A stretch of DNA of 64,000 nucleotides from UBA6055 sp965203755 (lineage in GTDB: Bacteria > Chloroflexota > Anaerolineae > Aggregatilineales > Phototrophicaceae). The translations under genes and the position numbers were made by a program. Shown here in pieces: positions 35,739 to 45,428 of this stretch (its first letter is position 1; each line of letters starts with the position of its first letter). The notes beneath the pieces were generated by a model. It saw only the letters and a program-made list of their open reading frames with translations, was not told the DNA's origin and did not search any database. The DNA lies in contig OZ241910.1 in assembly GCA_965203755.1 (NCBI GenBank), positions 3,100,001 to 3,164,000 on the forward strand, in the 5' to 3' direction.

Positions 35739-36992
35739 ATGAGTACGGATTTGGCGATTCGCGTAGCCGATGTATGGAAACGGTATGGCTTGCCTTTACA
35801 GCCCTGGTTGAAACGCCAGATGGATCGAGTTCGCGGGCAATATCAAGATGACCGCGCAGTATATGGACCTTGGGCCTTGCAGGATATTTCATTTGAAGTC
35901 AGGCAAGGCGAATCTCTGGGCATTGTCGGCAAGAACGGCGCCGGAAAGAGCACCTTGCTCAAGCTGCTGGCGGGCGTTACCCCGGCGACCTATGGAACTG
36001 TCGAGGTTCATGGCCGTCTGTTTCCTATGATTGAACTGGCTGCCGGTATGCACAACGACCTGACCGGGCGAGAAAACATCAAACTGTTGGGGGCGATTAT
36101 GGGCTTCACGGCTCAGCAGATGAAAGCGAAAGAGCCTTCCATTGAAGACTTTGCCGAATTGGGAGCCTGGCTCGACCGTCCGGTTTGGAAGTATTCCAGT
36201 GGCATGCAGGCGCGGCTGGGCTTTAGCGTCGCCATTAATGTGGATGCTGATATCCTCTTGATTGATGAGGTCTTGTCGGTTGGTGATGTCAATTTTCAGA
36301 AGAAGTGCCTAACGCGCATGGATGAACTCGCGACCAGCGGCGTCACGATTATCTTTGTCACGCACAATCCGTATTCAATTGAGCGGATTTGTGACCGGGC
36401 GATCTATCTAAAAGATGGCCGCGTGACCGCTTGGGGGTCGCCCAGCGAGATTCTGTCTGCCTATTTCCAGCAATCCATCGATAAATCAACGACCATTGCT
36501 AACAAAGCGATTCCTGATTCTGATCTGCGAGAAGGGACCGGCACCTTCCGCATTTCGGAAGTCACCATGCGCGACGTCACCAATCAACAAATTGACAGCT
36601 TCAAGACCGGCGACTCGGTTATATTCCGCATAGCAGTCAAGGTGAATGAACCGACTGCGAATTATCGCTTTTCGATTCGCATCCTGGATCCGGCTGGCAC
36701 GATTGTCAGTTTTGTGGATATTCCCAATGCTTCCCGTTCATCCATGGCGCTGCATAATGATGCTGTGCTGGAATGCGCGATTGAGAACATCAACCTGCTG
36801 CCGGGCGAATACTGGATTGACTTGGTTGCCAAAGAAGTCGGCGGGCCGGTCATTGATTCGATCCCATTTGCGTTTTCCTTTTTTGTATCCGGCAATATCG
36901 ACATCATTCAGCGCACGGAGAATCGCGGTATCATCTATCTGCCGGCCAACTGGCGGCTTGCCGCGGAACAGCCTGAACATCGCCTGGATTAG
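35739..36992 (+). CDS. ABC polysaccharide exporter ATPase with Wzt-type C-terminal domain
   Basis: 417 residues. ATPase landmarks are Walker A GKNGAGKST (64-72), signature YSSGMQARLGFS (152-163) and Walker B ILLIDEVLSVGD (172-183). Residues 250-417 form a beta-rich extension (FRISEVTMRDVTNQQIDSF, LPGEYWIDLVAK) like the Wzt C-terminal domain that recognises the chain terminus of the exported glycan. It partners the upstream permease. Its stop overlaps the stop of the convergent peptide permease gene by four bases. Confidence 0.9.
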   Translation: MSTDLAIRVADVWKRYGLPLQPWLKRQMDRVRGQYQDDRAVYGPWALQDISFEVRQGESLGIVGKNGAGKSTLLKLLAGVTPATYGTVEVHGRLFPMIELAAGMHNDLTGRENIKLLGAIMGFTAQQMKAKEPSIEDFAELGAWLDRPVWKYSSGMQARLGFSVAINVDADILLIDEVLSVGDVNFQKKCLTRMDELATSGVTIIFVTHNPYSIERICDRAIYLKDGRVTAWGSPSEILSAYFQQSIDKSTTIANKAIPDSDLREGTGTFRISEVTMRDVTNQQIDSFKTGDSVIFRIAVKVNEPTANYRFSIRILDPAGTIVSFVDIPNASRSSMALHNDAVLECAIENINLLPGEYWIDLVAKEVGGPVIDSIPFAFSFFVSGNIDIIQRTENRGIIYLPANWRLAAEQPEHRLD

Positions 36993-37903
36993 CGCTGGAA
37001 GGTGGGGTCAAAGGCGTCGCGCAGGCCGTCGCCAACCAGATAAAAACACAGCACCGTGACGGAAATCATCAAGCCGGGAAAGACAATCAAATGCGGGCCA
37101 TGGCGGAAGTATTGGAACGAATTGGTCAGCATATTGCCCAAGGTGGCTTGCGGCGGCTGTACACCTAAACCAAGATAGCTTAAGGCCGATTCCAGCAAAA
37201 TCAAACCACCAGCGCCCAATGCCAAGCTAATCACAATAACGGAAACTAGATTGGGCAGGATATGCTGGAACATGATCCGAAATGGACCGGCTCCTATTGA
37301 CCGAGCGGCGATGATGTATTCCGTTTCGCGGATGGAGAGTGTTTGGCCGCGGATCAAGCGGTAGGTGCCGACCCAGAAAATTAGTCCTATAACAAGCACC
37401 AGCGATTGAGCCGTGAACCCAAATACAGACGCAAACAAAATCAGCAGGTAAATATCAGGTATCGAAGAGAGGGTGAGGGCGATCCAATTGGTGAGATCAT
37501 CAATGATACCGCCAAAATAACCGCCAGCCATCCCTAATATCAAACCATTGGTTAGGGCGAAAAGGACGCCAAAGACACCGATCGCCATTGAGACACCGCT
37601 GGCGTGCAAGAGCCGCGCCAGTTGGTCGCGTCCGATGTCATCGGCGCCCAGAATGTAACCATCCACCAGTGGGGGGGTGAATCTCGCCGGCCCGTTGGGT
37701 TTGTTGGGGTCAACCTGCATAATGTAGTCGGTAATCACTGGCGCCATGAGCGATATAACCGTCAGCGCCAGAAGAAAACTCAAGGCAACTAGGGTCTGTT
37801 TGTCACGGCGGATTGAACGCAAGGCCTTGCGCGTTAGCGATTCGCCAACAAGCCGTTCCTCATTTTTCAGCTTGGCGACAGTTTTAGTTTTGTACTTGGT
37901 CAT
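36989..37903 (-). CDS. Peptide ABC transporter permease (DppC/OppC-like)
   Basis: 304 residues with an N-terminal cytoplasmic stretch and six membrane segments. The N-terminal OppC-type region (RSIRRDKQTLVALSFLL), GADDIGRDQLARLLH, and the EAA loop AARSIGAGPFRIMFQHILPN are typical, as is SALSYLGLGVQPPQATLGNML. AGAGG precedes ATG 37903. It is third of a binding protein-permease-permease operon read right to left. The ATPase genes that normally follow are absent; the convergent polysaccharide exporter starts immediately. Confidence 0.9.
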   Translation of the reverse strand: MTKYKTKTVAKLKNEERLVGESLTRKALRSIRRDKQTLVALSFLLALTVISLMAPVITDYIMQVDPNKPNGPARFTPPLVDGYILGADDIGRDQLARLLHASGVSMAIGVFGVLFALTNGLILGMAGGYFGGIIDDLTNWIALTLSSIPDIYLLILFASVFGFTAQSLVLVIGLIFWVGTYRLIRGQTLSIRETEYIIAARSIGAGPFRIMFQHILPNLVSVIVISLALGAGGLILLESALSYLGLGVQPPQATLGNMLTNSFQYFRHGPHLIVFPGLMISVTVLCFYLVGDGLRDAFDPTFQR

Positions 37904-37914
37904 GATGTCGGCCT

Positions 37915-39045
37915 CTAATCAAAGCGGATGCGGGGATCAATCGCGGCGTATAGAATGTCGGACAGCAAATAACCGAGAATGTTGGCAATGGTTGCATAGA
38001 CAACCGTAATCATCACAATCGGATAGTCCCGTTGTCCGAAAGCATTGACGGCTAACCGTCCGACGCCGGGCCAAGCAAAGACCGTCTCGATCACCGCAGC
38101 GCCGCTTAACAAAAATGTAATTGATGGACCAAGAAAAGTAGCTATCGGAATGAAAGCGTTACACATGCCGTGACGCAGCCAGATTCTTCGCTCTTGCAAG
38201 CCTTTGGAACGGGCGGTGCGGAGATAATCCTGATGCACCACATCCAGCATTGAGGCGCGCATATAACGCGAATAATTGGCAACAGCCCCGGCTGCCAGTA
38301 CAAGTGTCGGCAGCAAGAGATACTCAAGACGTTGCGGCACCGGCGGACAAGATGGATCCAAGGTCGTTCTGCAACGACCTGCTATCGGCAGTATCTGAAG
38401 GTATATCGCGAAAAGAAGTATTAACATCAGCCCAAGCCAAAAATTGGGGAGGGAATTGAGTATGACCGCGCCAACGCGGCTGACTTTATCGAATAATCGC
38501 CCATAATAGACAGCAGCCAGAATGCCAATGATGATGCCTAAAGTCGCGCCGATGAAAAGTGAAGGCACTGCCAGCTCGATTGTCGCTGGCAAGCGTTCGA
38601 CAAGAACATCTATGGCTGGACGCTTGTAAAAGAAGGAATTGCCAAAATCATTACGCAGAATGCCGTAGTGGTCGCCGGGCGGCAGACGGCGTAAAACTGT
38701 CCCCCCCCCCCCGCTTTCGTCAATCAGAGGCTTGCCGCGTTCATCCAGTTCCGGGCCGAAATGGTCAATGAAAAAGACCGAACCATCGGCCAGTCCATCG
38801 CCGTCGCTGTCCCAGCGCATCCAGTCATCGCCAAGCAGCCAGCGCAAGTATTGAACTGGCAGGGGGTCATTGACGCCTAACTTGATCTTGAGTTCTTCCA
38901 CTTCGCGCGGTTTGAGGCGCAGGTTAAAGGCCAGCGCCCCGACCGGGCCGCCTGGTGTGAAGGATATCAGGACATACGATAAAATTGTTGCGCCAAAAAA
39001 GACAAGAATGCCTTGCAGCAAGCGGCGGATAATATATTGGGTCAT
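37915..39045 (-). CDS. Peptide ABC transporter permease (DppB/OppB-like) with homopolymer tract
   Basis: 376 residues from ATG 39045, preceded by GGAAAG. The N-terminal YIIRRLLQGILVFFGATILSY helix, an EAA loop TARSKGLQERRIWLRHGMCN and the C-terminal AIDPRIRFD are family landmarks. The periplasmic loop between the first two helices is enlarged by an Asp/Gly-rich insert (WDSDGDGLADG, then FGPELDERGKPLIDESGGGG). The four glycines are encoded by 12 consecutive G on the coding strand. The insert may contact the binding protein or calcium. The downstream permease gene starts 11 bases after the stop. Confidence 0.88.
   Translation of the reverse strand: MTQYIIRRLLQGILVFFGATILSYVLISFTPGGPVGALAFNLRLKPREVEELKIKLGVNDPLPVQYLRWLLGDDWMRWDSDGDGLADGSVFFIDHFGPELDERGKPLIDESGGGGTVLRRLPPGDHYGILRNDFGNSFFYKRPAIDVLVERLPATIELAVPSLFIGATLGIIIGILAAVYYGRLFDKVSRVGAVILNSLPNFWLGLMLILLFAIYLQILPIAGRCRTTLDPSCPPVPQRLEYLLLPTLVLAAGAVANYSRYMRASMLDVVHQDYLRTARSKGLQERRIWLRHGMCNAFIPIATFLGPSITFLLSGAAVIETVFAWPGVGRLAVNAFGQRDYPIVMITVVYATIANILGYLLSDILYAAIDPRIRFD
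38701..38712 (-). repeat. 12-base mononucleotide (C/G) tract inside permease gene
   Basis: Twelve consecutive C on the plus strand encode Gly-Gly-Gly-Gly in the oppB-like gene. In this moderate-GC sequence such a run is striking and prone to slipped-strand length change. A one-base change would truncate the permease. Confidence 0.8.
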
Positions 39046-39120
39046 GGCAATAACTTTCCAGAGCAAGTCCCCCCAAGCAAATGAGGGGACTGCTGTATTT
39101 CAAATTGGAGAACGATAGGA

Positions 39121-40857
39121 CTACTGCTGGGCAATAGTCCAGGCGTCAATGTTCCAGCGGGCCCCACCGACGCGCGGCGCCCAGTTTTCGACATTGCTTT
39201 GGGCGGCCAGCAAGACGTTGCCGGTGCTGATCCAAATCCAAGGTGACTCGTCGCGCAGGATTTGATAGGCTTCGCCGTACATCTCGCGGCGGGCCTCCAC
39301 ATCACAGCCGGGCAGGGTGCGGGCGGTTTCAATCAGTTCCGTCAGGCGCGGATTGCTGTAGGACTGGGTATTGTAACCGGCGCCGACAACATCGGCGGCC
39401 GGCAGGAAGATGTCGGTGATTCCATCCGGATTGGCTGGTGTCGATAGACCCCAGAAGACGCCGATGGCATCATAGGTTTGTGCTGTAAATTCATCCACCA
39501 ACGTGCCGAATTCGACAAATTCAAGATTGATATCGAAGCCGAGTTCTTCCCATTGATCTTGCAACAGGGTGTACAGGGCTTCCTGCGAGGTGTTGCCGGC
39601 GTTGGTTTTGACGGTCAAGGCCAGTGGTGAGCCGTCTTCAGCGTACCGACAGCCATTGCATTCACGGACGCCGTCGCCGTCGCTGTCGGTAAAGCCAGCT
39701 TCATCCAGCAGGGACATCGCTTTTTCAGCATCAAAGGGATAAGGTTCGAGTCCGGCCGGGAAGCTCCAGTCAGTCGGTCGGACGTGGGAAGCCACCGGAA
39801 CGCCAGTGCCAAAGAATGCGCCTTCGTTGATTTCATTGAAGTCCATGCCATAGTTCAAGGCTTGGCGGACGCGGACGTCACCGAGAATCGGATGGTGTCC
39901 CTGGTCAATCAGGCTGCCATCTTCATCAAGACCGTCTTGTGGATTGTCAGGGTCGGCAGTATTCAACGAGAGGAAACGGATGGTGCCGGCTGGTGTTTCA
40001 AAAATTTGGAATTCGCCAGCTTGGCCCCGCATCCGGATGTCGTCGCGGTCGGCTTGGGGCACACTGGCGATGAAGCTCAATTCACCGGCGCGGAACTGTT
40101 CCATCTGGACCACCTGGTCGGTCACAACCTTGTAAATCCAGCCTTCAGGAATGACAGCGCCCATTTCAGCCTCGTTGTAATCAGCATTGCCGAGCAGGGT
40201 GGTTTGTTCGCCGGGGCGGAAGTTGGAGAAGACAAAGGTTTCACCGCCGGTGACCAGCGGATTGAGGTTGTAATCGTTCTCTTCCATATCGGCATAACTG
40301 TCGCCAAAGACTTCCGAGAATATATGGGCGGGCACCGGGTAAACCGGACCGAGCGTGTCGATAATAGTGCAGGTTACTTCGTTGAAGACGATGGTCAGAG
40401 TATGGTCATCCATGGCTTCGTAACTGACAACGCTGTCAATCAGCTGCTGGCGCGGGGAAGTGGTTTCACCGCTGAGGGCGGCATCCAGGAAATAGATAAC
40501 ATCATGGGCGGTGATGGGTACGCCATCGCTCCAAACCATGTCATCGCGCAAGTGGAAGGTATAGGTTACACCGTCCTCGGCAATATCCCAGCTTGCGACC
40601 AGCGCTCCCTTAGCGCCGCCAAGGTACTGGACAGTTTCGGAATCGACGCCGATAAAATCGGGGAACATGCGGTTGATGACGTCGAAAGACGTGCCATCAT
40701 TGGCAATAATCGGGTTAAAAGTTTTGGGGTCATCACCGAAGTTGGGTTCAATGATGGGGGCGCCGCTGCCAAAATCCTGCGCCGCAATCGGTGCGACAAG
40801 CATAGCGACAAAGATCAGCAGCAGGCTGACTGTAATAATACGAACGAGTTTGTTCAT
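39121..40857 (-). CDS. Peptide ABC transporter substrate-binding protein (family 5, DppA/OppA-like)
   Basis: 578 residues from ATG 40857 (GGAG upstream). A signal peptide ends near PIAA-QD (residue 27) without a lipobox. Family 5 landmarks are the N-terminal FNPIIANDGTSFDVINRMF, DGVTYTFHLRDDMVWSDGVPITAHDVIY, and VRQALNYGMDFNEI. DSDGDGVREC near residue 390 is a common insertion in such proteins. It captures oligopeptides or other small ligands for the two permeases encoded downstream. It has a consensus promoter of its own and is divergent from the helicase operon. Confidence 0.92.
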   Translation of the reverse strand: MNKLVRIITVSLLLIFVAMLVAPIAAQDFGSGAPIIEPNFGDDPKTFNPIIANDGTSFDVINRMFPDFIGVDSETVQYLGGAKGALVASWDIAEDGVTYTFHLRDDMVWSDGVPITAHDVIYFLDAALSGETTSPRQQLIDSVVSYEAMDDHTLTIVFNEVTCTIIDTLGPVYPVPAHIFSEVFGDSYADMEENDYNLNPLVTGGETFVFSNFRPGEQTTLLGNADYNEAEMGAVIPEGWIYKVVTDQVVQMEQFRAGELSFIASVPQADRDDIRMRGQAGEFQIFETPAGTIRFLSLNTADPDNPQDGLDEDGSLIDQGHHPILGDVRVRQALNYGMDFNEINEGAFFGTGVPVASHVRPTDWSFPAGLEPYPFDAEKAMSLLDEAGFTDSDGDGVRECNGCRYAEDGSPLALTVKTNAGNTSQEALYTLLQDQWEELGFDINLEFVEFGTLVDEFTAQTYDAIGVFWGLSTPANPDGITDIFLPAADVVGAGYNTQSYSNPRLTELIETARTLPGCDVEARREMYGEAYQILRDESPWIWISTGNVLLAAQSNVENWAPRVGGARWNIDAWTIAQQ

Positions 40858-40935
40858 TGGTATAGCTCTCCTTATAAAGTAATGATGACAATCACAGCTT
40901 GATTTAACTGTTACCTCCATTCTAACAGCAATTCA

Positions 40936-40964
40936 ATTAAACATCGAATCAGAATATCTGTCAA
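40936..40964 (-). promoter_or_regulatory. Candidate promoter of peptide-importer operon
   Basis: Minus strand: TTGACA at 40964-40959, 17-base spacer, TTTAAT at 40941-40936, about 80 bases before the binding-protein ATG. Confidence 0.5.
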
Positions 40965-41051
40965 AACAATCACGCCCAATAGTTTTGCATAGTCAGTAAA
41001 AACCAAACAACACACTCAAAGACAAAGGTAGAATTCAGATAATTCCTATCT

Positions 41052-41057
41052 TATAAT
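41052..41057 (+). promoter_or_regulatory. Candidate -10 box for helicase-nuclease operon
   Basis: A perfect TATAAT at 41052-41057, 23 bases before ATG 41081. No good -35 is seen and no Shine-Dalgarno precedes the ATG, so the mRNA may have a very short leader. Confidence 0.35.
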
Positions 41058-41080
41058 AAAATGATAATCCAATCAAAATA

Positions 41081-43216
41081 ATGATCGGCCACACTTTGAA
41101 GACCACCATTACCAATACAAACAACCAGTTCACTCACATCACCCAGACAACATCAAAGAAAATCTGGCTGGAAGGCACCGCCGGCAACGGCAAGACCACC
41201 ATAGCTGTAGAGCGGCTGCTCTATTTACTGGCACAAGGCATCGCCGCCGAGTCAATCCTAGTCTATGCGCCACAGCGAACACTAACCCAGCCTTACCTGC
41301 GCGCCCTGAAACAAAATAGACTGCACCGGGGCGGGCAAGTCACCGTCCACACCATCGGCAGTTTAACATTACAGATGACAGACATATTCTGGCTGCTCAT
41401 ATCAAAAGAGGCCGGCTTCAAATATCCACATGACGTCCCTAATTTCCTAAGCCTTGAACTGGCGCAGTATTTTATGACCCGCGCCATTGAGCCGCTCATC
41501 AACGAACGCGATTATTTTAACAGCGTTCGGATTAAACGGGCGCGGCTTTACAGTCAGATCGCTGACAACATGAATAAAGCCGCTTTGATCGGATTCCCAA
41601 TCCAGGAGATTGCGGCGCGGCTGAAATCAGCATTGGGCGGCGGCGTTGAGCAAGAGCATATTTATGACGACGCCCAAAACTGTGCCCTGGCCTTTCGTCG
41701 GTATTGCCTGGAGCATAATCTGCTTGATTTTTCCTTGCAAATAGAAGTCTTCCTCAAGCATCTCTGGACAAAGCCACAGCCACGCGACTATCTGCGCGGC
41801 CGGGTTAAACATCTTATTGTCGATAATATCGAAGAGGACAACCCTGCTTCTCATCGCTTACTGGGAGACCTGCTGTCAAACTGTGATTCGGCTCTCATCA
41901 TCTACGACGAGGATGCCGGGTTTAGGCGGTTTCTGGGCGCGGACATGGACAATGCCCGTCATCTGCGGGACTATTGCGATGTCCATGCCCGGTTCACAGA
42001 TACCTTGGTCATGCGAGACGAACTTAATACGCTTGGCTTGAGCTTGGCATCTCGGCTCAATGAAGAAGTAAATGCGCCCGATATCAACGACGTCGCTTTG
42101 AATACAGCATTCATCACCGAGGCGCATCGCTATCATCCGCAAATGGTGAACTGGGTAGTTGATCAAATTGACTTCCTTATCCATCAAGCGGGCATATCTC
42201 CCAATGAGATTGTTGTGCTGGCGCCCTATTTATCCGACAGTTTGCGGTTCAGCTTGACTGAAGGGCTGCGGACCAAGGGAATTCAAGCCCGTTCACATCG
42301 TCCCTCGCGGGCGCTGCGAGACGAGCCGCCCGCCCGCGCGTTGCTGACATTCGCGCGTCTGGCTCATCCACACTGGAAGATACCGCCAGCCGAGTTTGAC
42401 GTTGCCTTTGCGCTGATGACTGCGATTGACGGGCTTGACTTTATCCGCGCCAGGCTGCTGACCGAAATTGTGTATCACCAGGGACGGCTGCATCCCTTTG
42501 CCAATATCATGCCAGCAGTGCAAAATCGTATTACCTATGAATTTGGCGAACGTTATGACCGCTTGCTTGCCTGGCTGAACAATTATATGGAAGGTGAATC
42601 GGTCCAAGCCATTGATTTATTCTTCCGGCAGATCTTTGGTGAACTGTTATCGCAAGTCGGCTTCGGCTTCTACCGCAATGATAATGCCAGCAATACCAGC
42701 ATGAATCTAGTCGATTCAGCCCGCAGCTTCCGTTGGTCACTGGATTTTATGCAGGGCTATGGAGAAGATATCGACTTGGGTTTTGACTATGTTCAGATGG
42801 TGGATCGAGGGGTGATCGCCAACTTTTATCTGCGCGACTGGGTGATGGATACCGAAGACAGCATCCTGATTGCACCCGCTTATACTTTTTTGCTGAATAA
42901 TCGGGCAGTGGATGTTCAATTTTGGCTCAATATCGGCAGTGAAGGCTGGTCGCGCCGTTTGTATCAGCCCTTGACCCATCCCTATGTTTTGAGTTTGGGC
43001 TGGCCATTGGGCAGAACTTGGGAAGATGAAGACGAGCAAAGGATGAATCGCCAAACCCTCAGCCGCCTGATCTTAGGCTTGACGCGCCGCTGTCGGCAGA
43101 CGGTCTATCTTGGATACAGCGAATTGAGCGAAAGCGGTTATGAACAGCGCGGCTTGCTGCTGGATACGGTTCAAAGTCTGCTGCGTCAGATCGCACAGGA
43201 TGGCCGGCGTGTTTAA
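41081..43216 (+). CDS. Degenerate UvrD-like superfamily 1 NTPase (AddB/RecC-like partner candidate)
   Basis: 711 residues. Walker A is intact (GTAGNGKTT, residues 32-40), but the helicase motif II that should read DEAQ is VDNIEED, and motif III (normally GDxxQSIYxFRGA) is YDEDAGFRRFLGA. A motif VI-like segment, LGLTRRCRQTVYLGYSEL, remains near the C-terminus. So the UvrD fold is recognisable while key helicase residues have changed, as in the structural helicase subunits AddB, RecC or one AdnAB chain. It overlaps the next, intact helicase gene by 17 bases. A likely role is double-strand-break end processing. It could also be a regulatory or loader ATPase. Confidence 0.7.
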   Translation: MIGHTLKTTITNTNNQFTHITQTTSKKIWLEGTAGNGKTTIAVERLLYLLAQGIAAESILVYAPQRTLTQPYLRALKQNRLHRGGQVTVHTIGSLTLQMTDIFWLLISKEAGFKYPHDVPNFLSLELAQYFMTRAIEPLINERDYFNSVRIKRARLYSQIADNMNKAALIGFPIQEIAARLKSALGGGVEQEHIYDDAQNCALAFRRYCLEHNLLDFSLQIEVFLKHLWTKPQPRDYLRGRVKHLIVDNIEEDNPASHRLLGDLLSNCDSALIIYDEDAGFRRFLGADMDNARHLRDYCDVHARFTDTLVMRDELNTLGLSLASRLNEEVNAPDINDVALNTAFITEAHRYHPQMVNWVVDQIDFLIHQAGISPNEIVVLAPYLSDSLRFSLTEGLRTKGIQARSHRPSRALRDEPPARALLTFARLAHPHWKIPPAEFDVAFALMTAIDGLDFIRARLLTEIVYHQGRLHPFANIMPAVQNRITYEFGERYDRLLAWLNNYMEGESVQAIDLFFRQIFGELLSQVGFGFYRNDNASNTSMNLVDSARSFRWSLDFMQGYGEDIDLGFDYVQMVDRGVIANFYLRDWVMDTEDSILIAPAYTFLLNNRAVDVQFWLNIGSEGWSRRLYQPLTHPYVLSLGWPLGRTWEDEDEQRMNRQTLSRLILGLTRRCRQTVYLGYSELSESGYEQRGLLLDTVQSLLRQIAQDGRRV

Positions 43217-45428
43217 GCCGCGTCCCAAGCAGCGGGAAGCGCTTGCGTATCGGCAGGGATACATGGGTGTAGCGGCAGTTCCCGGCAGCGGCAAAACCGC
43301 AACTTTGTCATACCTGACGGCGAAACTGCTGGCAGAAACCGATTTAGATGACGGGCAGGAAATCCTGATTGTCACTCTGGTCAATTCGGCTGTGTCGAAC
43401 TTTGCGCGGCAGGTCAATGAGTTTGTCAGAGCCGATGGCTTATTGCCCGGCTTTGGCTATCGGGTGCGGACCTTGCACAGTCTGGCGAGTGACATCGTTC
43501 GGCAAAAGCCAACGGCAGCCGGCGTCGATGAAAATTTCATCATCGTGGACGAACGCGAAAGCGGTGAAATCCTGGCGGATGCGGTTGAAGCCTGGATCCG
43601 CAAAAATCCGGAGGCGGCAGATGCTTATCTGGCGGCAGAATACCGCGACAAGTCACATTATCGTCAGCATCACTGGAGCCAAATGGTCACCGAAACTGCC
43701 GGGGTGTTTATCCGCCAGGCAAAGGATGAACTCTTGTCCCCGGATGGCCTGCATGAGCGCCTGGCAAGCGAGAAGGACGAACTTTTGCTGGCGCGGATGT
43801 GTTCGGATATTTATCGGGATTATGAACGCGCTTTAGCCTATCGCGGGGCGGTTGATTTTCAGGATTTGGTTCGTTTCGCGCTCCAGGTCCTGCGCCGCGA
43901 CGAATTATATTTGGCATCGCTGCGGCATAAATGGGTGTATATTCTGGAGGATGAGGCGCAGGACAGCAGCCGATTGCAAAAAGATATCCTGCGATTGCTG
44001 GCGGGGGAAGGCGGGAATTGGGTGCGGGTTGGCGATCCGAATCAAGCTATTTTCGAGACCTTTACCACCGCCGACCCAAAATACCTGCGCGAATTTATCG
44101 ATACCGAAACCGTTATCAGACGCGAACTCCCTAACTCTGGGCGCAGTACCCGCAGCATCCAAAAATTGGCGAATTATCTCATCAAATGGACGCTCCGACA
44201 TCCTCATCAAGATATTCGAGAGCGCATTCCGCTAGACACGCCTTATATTCAGCCAACGCCAAAAGGCGATCCACAGCCGAATCCCAAAGGCGGCAAGTGG
44301 AGCGTGATTATAGATTCTGAAGCCTATAGTTACACCCAAGAGGCTTTGACCGTAGTCGAGTCTTGCAAGCGATGGCTGACCGAGCATCCCGATGAGACGG
44401 CGGCGATTTTGACGCCGCGCAACAAACGCGGTTCGGAGATTGTAAAATTGCTGCGCGAAAAAGAAATTCCTTATGTCGAGAATCTCAACAGTACCTCCTC
44501 AACCCGCGCGGTGGTCGGCTCTTTGACACGGGTTTTAGCCTATCTGGCTGATCCCAAAAATGCGGCCAGGCTGGCAGAACTTTATAAGGTATGGATGCGA
44601 GATTATCGTGATGACCGCGAGGCATCAGCCAGCATTGCCGAGGTGATGAAAGGGCTGCGGCGGATTCGGCATGTCGAGGATTATGTGGCGCCGCGTTTGT
44701 CTGACTGGCTTGAAGATCACCTTCCGGCTGTGAACAATGACGCGCTTTATGACCATCTGCTAGACTTCCGCGAACGCATTGGTGGCTGGCTGCGAGCGGC
44801 CGAGCTTCCGATTGACCAGCTGATATTGACAGTCGCCGGCGAGCTTTTTACCGATGTCAGTGATATTGCCACCGCCTATATGGTCGCATTGCACTTATCG
44901 CGGCTAAGCATGACTCATCCGCAGATGCGTTTGCCGGAATTTGCCGATGAACTTCGTGATATTGCTATCAACAGGCGCAAGTTTTCCGGTTTGGCTGATG
45001 ACAAAAGCCAATTTGACCCCGACGCGCACAAAGGCAAGGTCACAGTCACTACTATGCACAAGGCAAAAGGGCTGGAATGGGACCGCGTGTATTTGATTTC
45101 GGTCAGCAATTACGATTTTCCGTCTGCTGATACTCACGATAGTTTTATCGGTGAGAAATGGTTTATCCGCGATAAGCTCAACCTATCGGCCGAGGTCTTG
45201 GCACAGCTGGCTGCACTCCACGGAGATGAAACTTATCAGGAGGGGAATGCAACCCTGGCCGCGCGAATCGGCTATGCCGCTGAACGCCTGCGACTCTTGT
45301 ACGTTGGCATCACCCGCGCTCGCAAGGAATTGATTGTCACCTGGAATACCGGCCGAAGGGGCGACGCGGTTGAAGCCACTCCTTTAGTTGCCCTGCGAAC
45401 CTTCTGGGAAAAGGAGCTTTCTGAATGA
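43200..45428 (+). CDS. UvrD/PcrA-like superfamily 1A DNA helicase
   Basis: 742 residues from ATG 43200, inside the end of the previous gene. All SF1A motifs are seen: Walker A AVPGSGKT (26-33), motif II ILEDEAQDSS, motif III VGDPNQAIFETF, motif V VTTMHKAKGLEWDRVYLI and motif VI RLLYVGITRARKEL. It is shorter than AddA because it ends soon after motif VI, without the C-terminal nuclease domain. That domain is instead encoded by the next gene, whose ATG overlaps this stop (ATGA). It should be the ATP-driven motor of the complex. A stand-alone PcrA/Rep function is the alternative, but the coupling argues against it. Confidence 0.9.
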   Translation: MAGVFKPRPKQREALAYRQGYMGVAAVPGSGKTATLSYLTAKLLAETDLDDGQEILIVTLVNSAVSNFARQVNEFVRADGLLPGFGYRVRTLHSLASDIVRQKPTAAGVDENFIIVDERESGEILADAVEAWIRKNPEAADAYLAAEYRDKSHYRQHHWSQMVTETAGVFIRQAKDELLSPDGLHERLASEKDELLLARMCSDIYRDYERALAYRGAVDFQDLVRFALQVLRRDELYLASLRHKWVYILEDEAQDSSRLQKDILRLLAGEGGNWVRVGDPNQAIFETFTTADPKYLREFIDTETVIRRELPNSGRSTRSIQKLANYLIKWTLRHPHQDIRERIPLDTPYIQPTPKGDPQPNPKGGKWSVIIDSEAYSYTQEALTVVESCKRWLTEHPDETAAILTPRNKRGSEIVKLLREKEIPYVENLNSTSSTRAVVGSLTRVLAYLADPKNAARLAELYKVWMRDYRDDREASASIAEVMKGLRRIRHVEDYVAPRLSDWLEDHLPAVNNDALYDHLLDFRERIGGWLRAAELPIDQLILTVAGELFTDVSDIATAYMVALHLSRLSMTHPQMRLPEFADELRDIAINRRKFSGLADDKSQFDPDAHKGKVTVTTMHKAKGLEWDRVYLISVSNYDFPSADTHDSFIGEKWFIRDKLNLSAEVLAQLAALHGDETYQEGNATLAARIGYAAERLRLLYVGITRARKELIVTWNTGRRGDAVEATPLVALRTFWEKELSE

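Noticed and set aside
39784..40902. 372-residue plus-strand frame opposite the peptide-binding-protein gene
   Set aside because: Mirror frame of a clear DppA-like protein; no ribosome site or domain.
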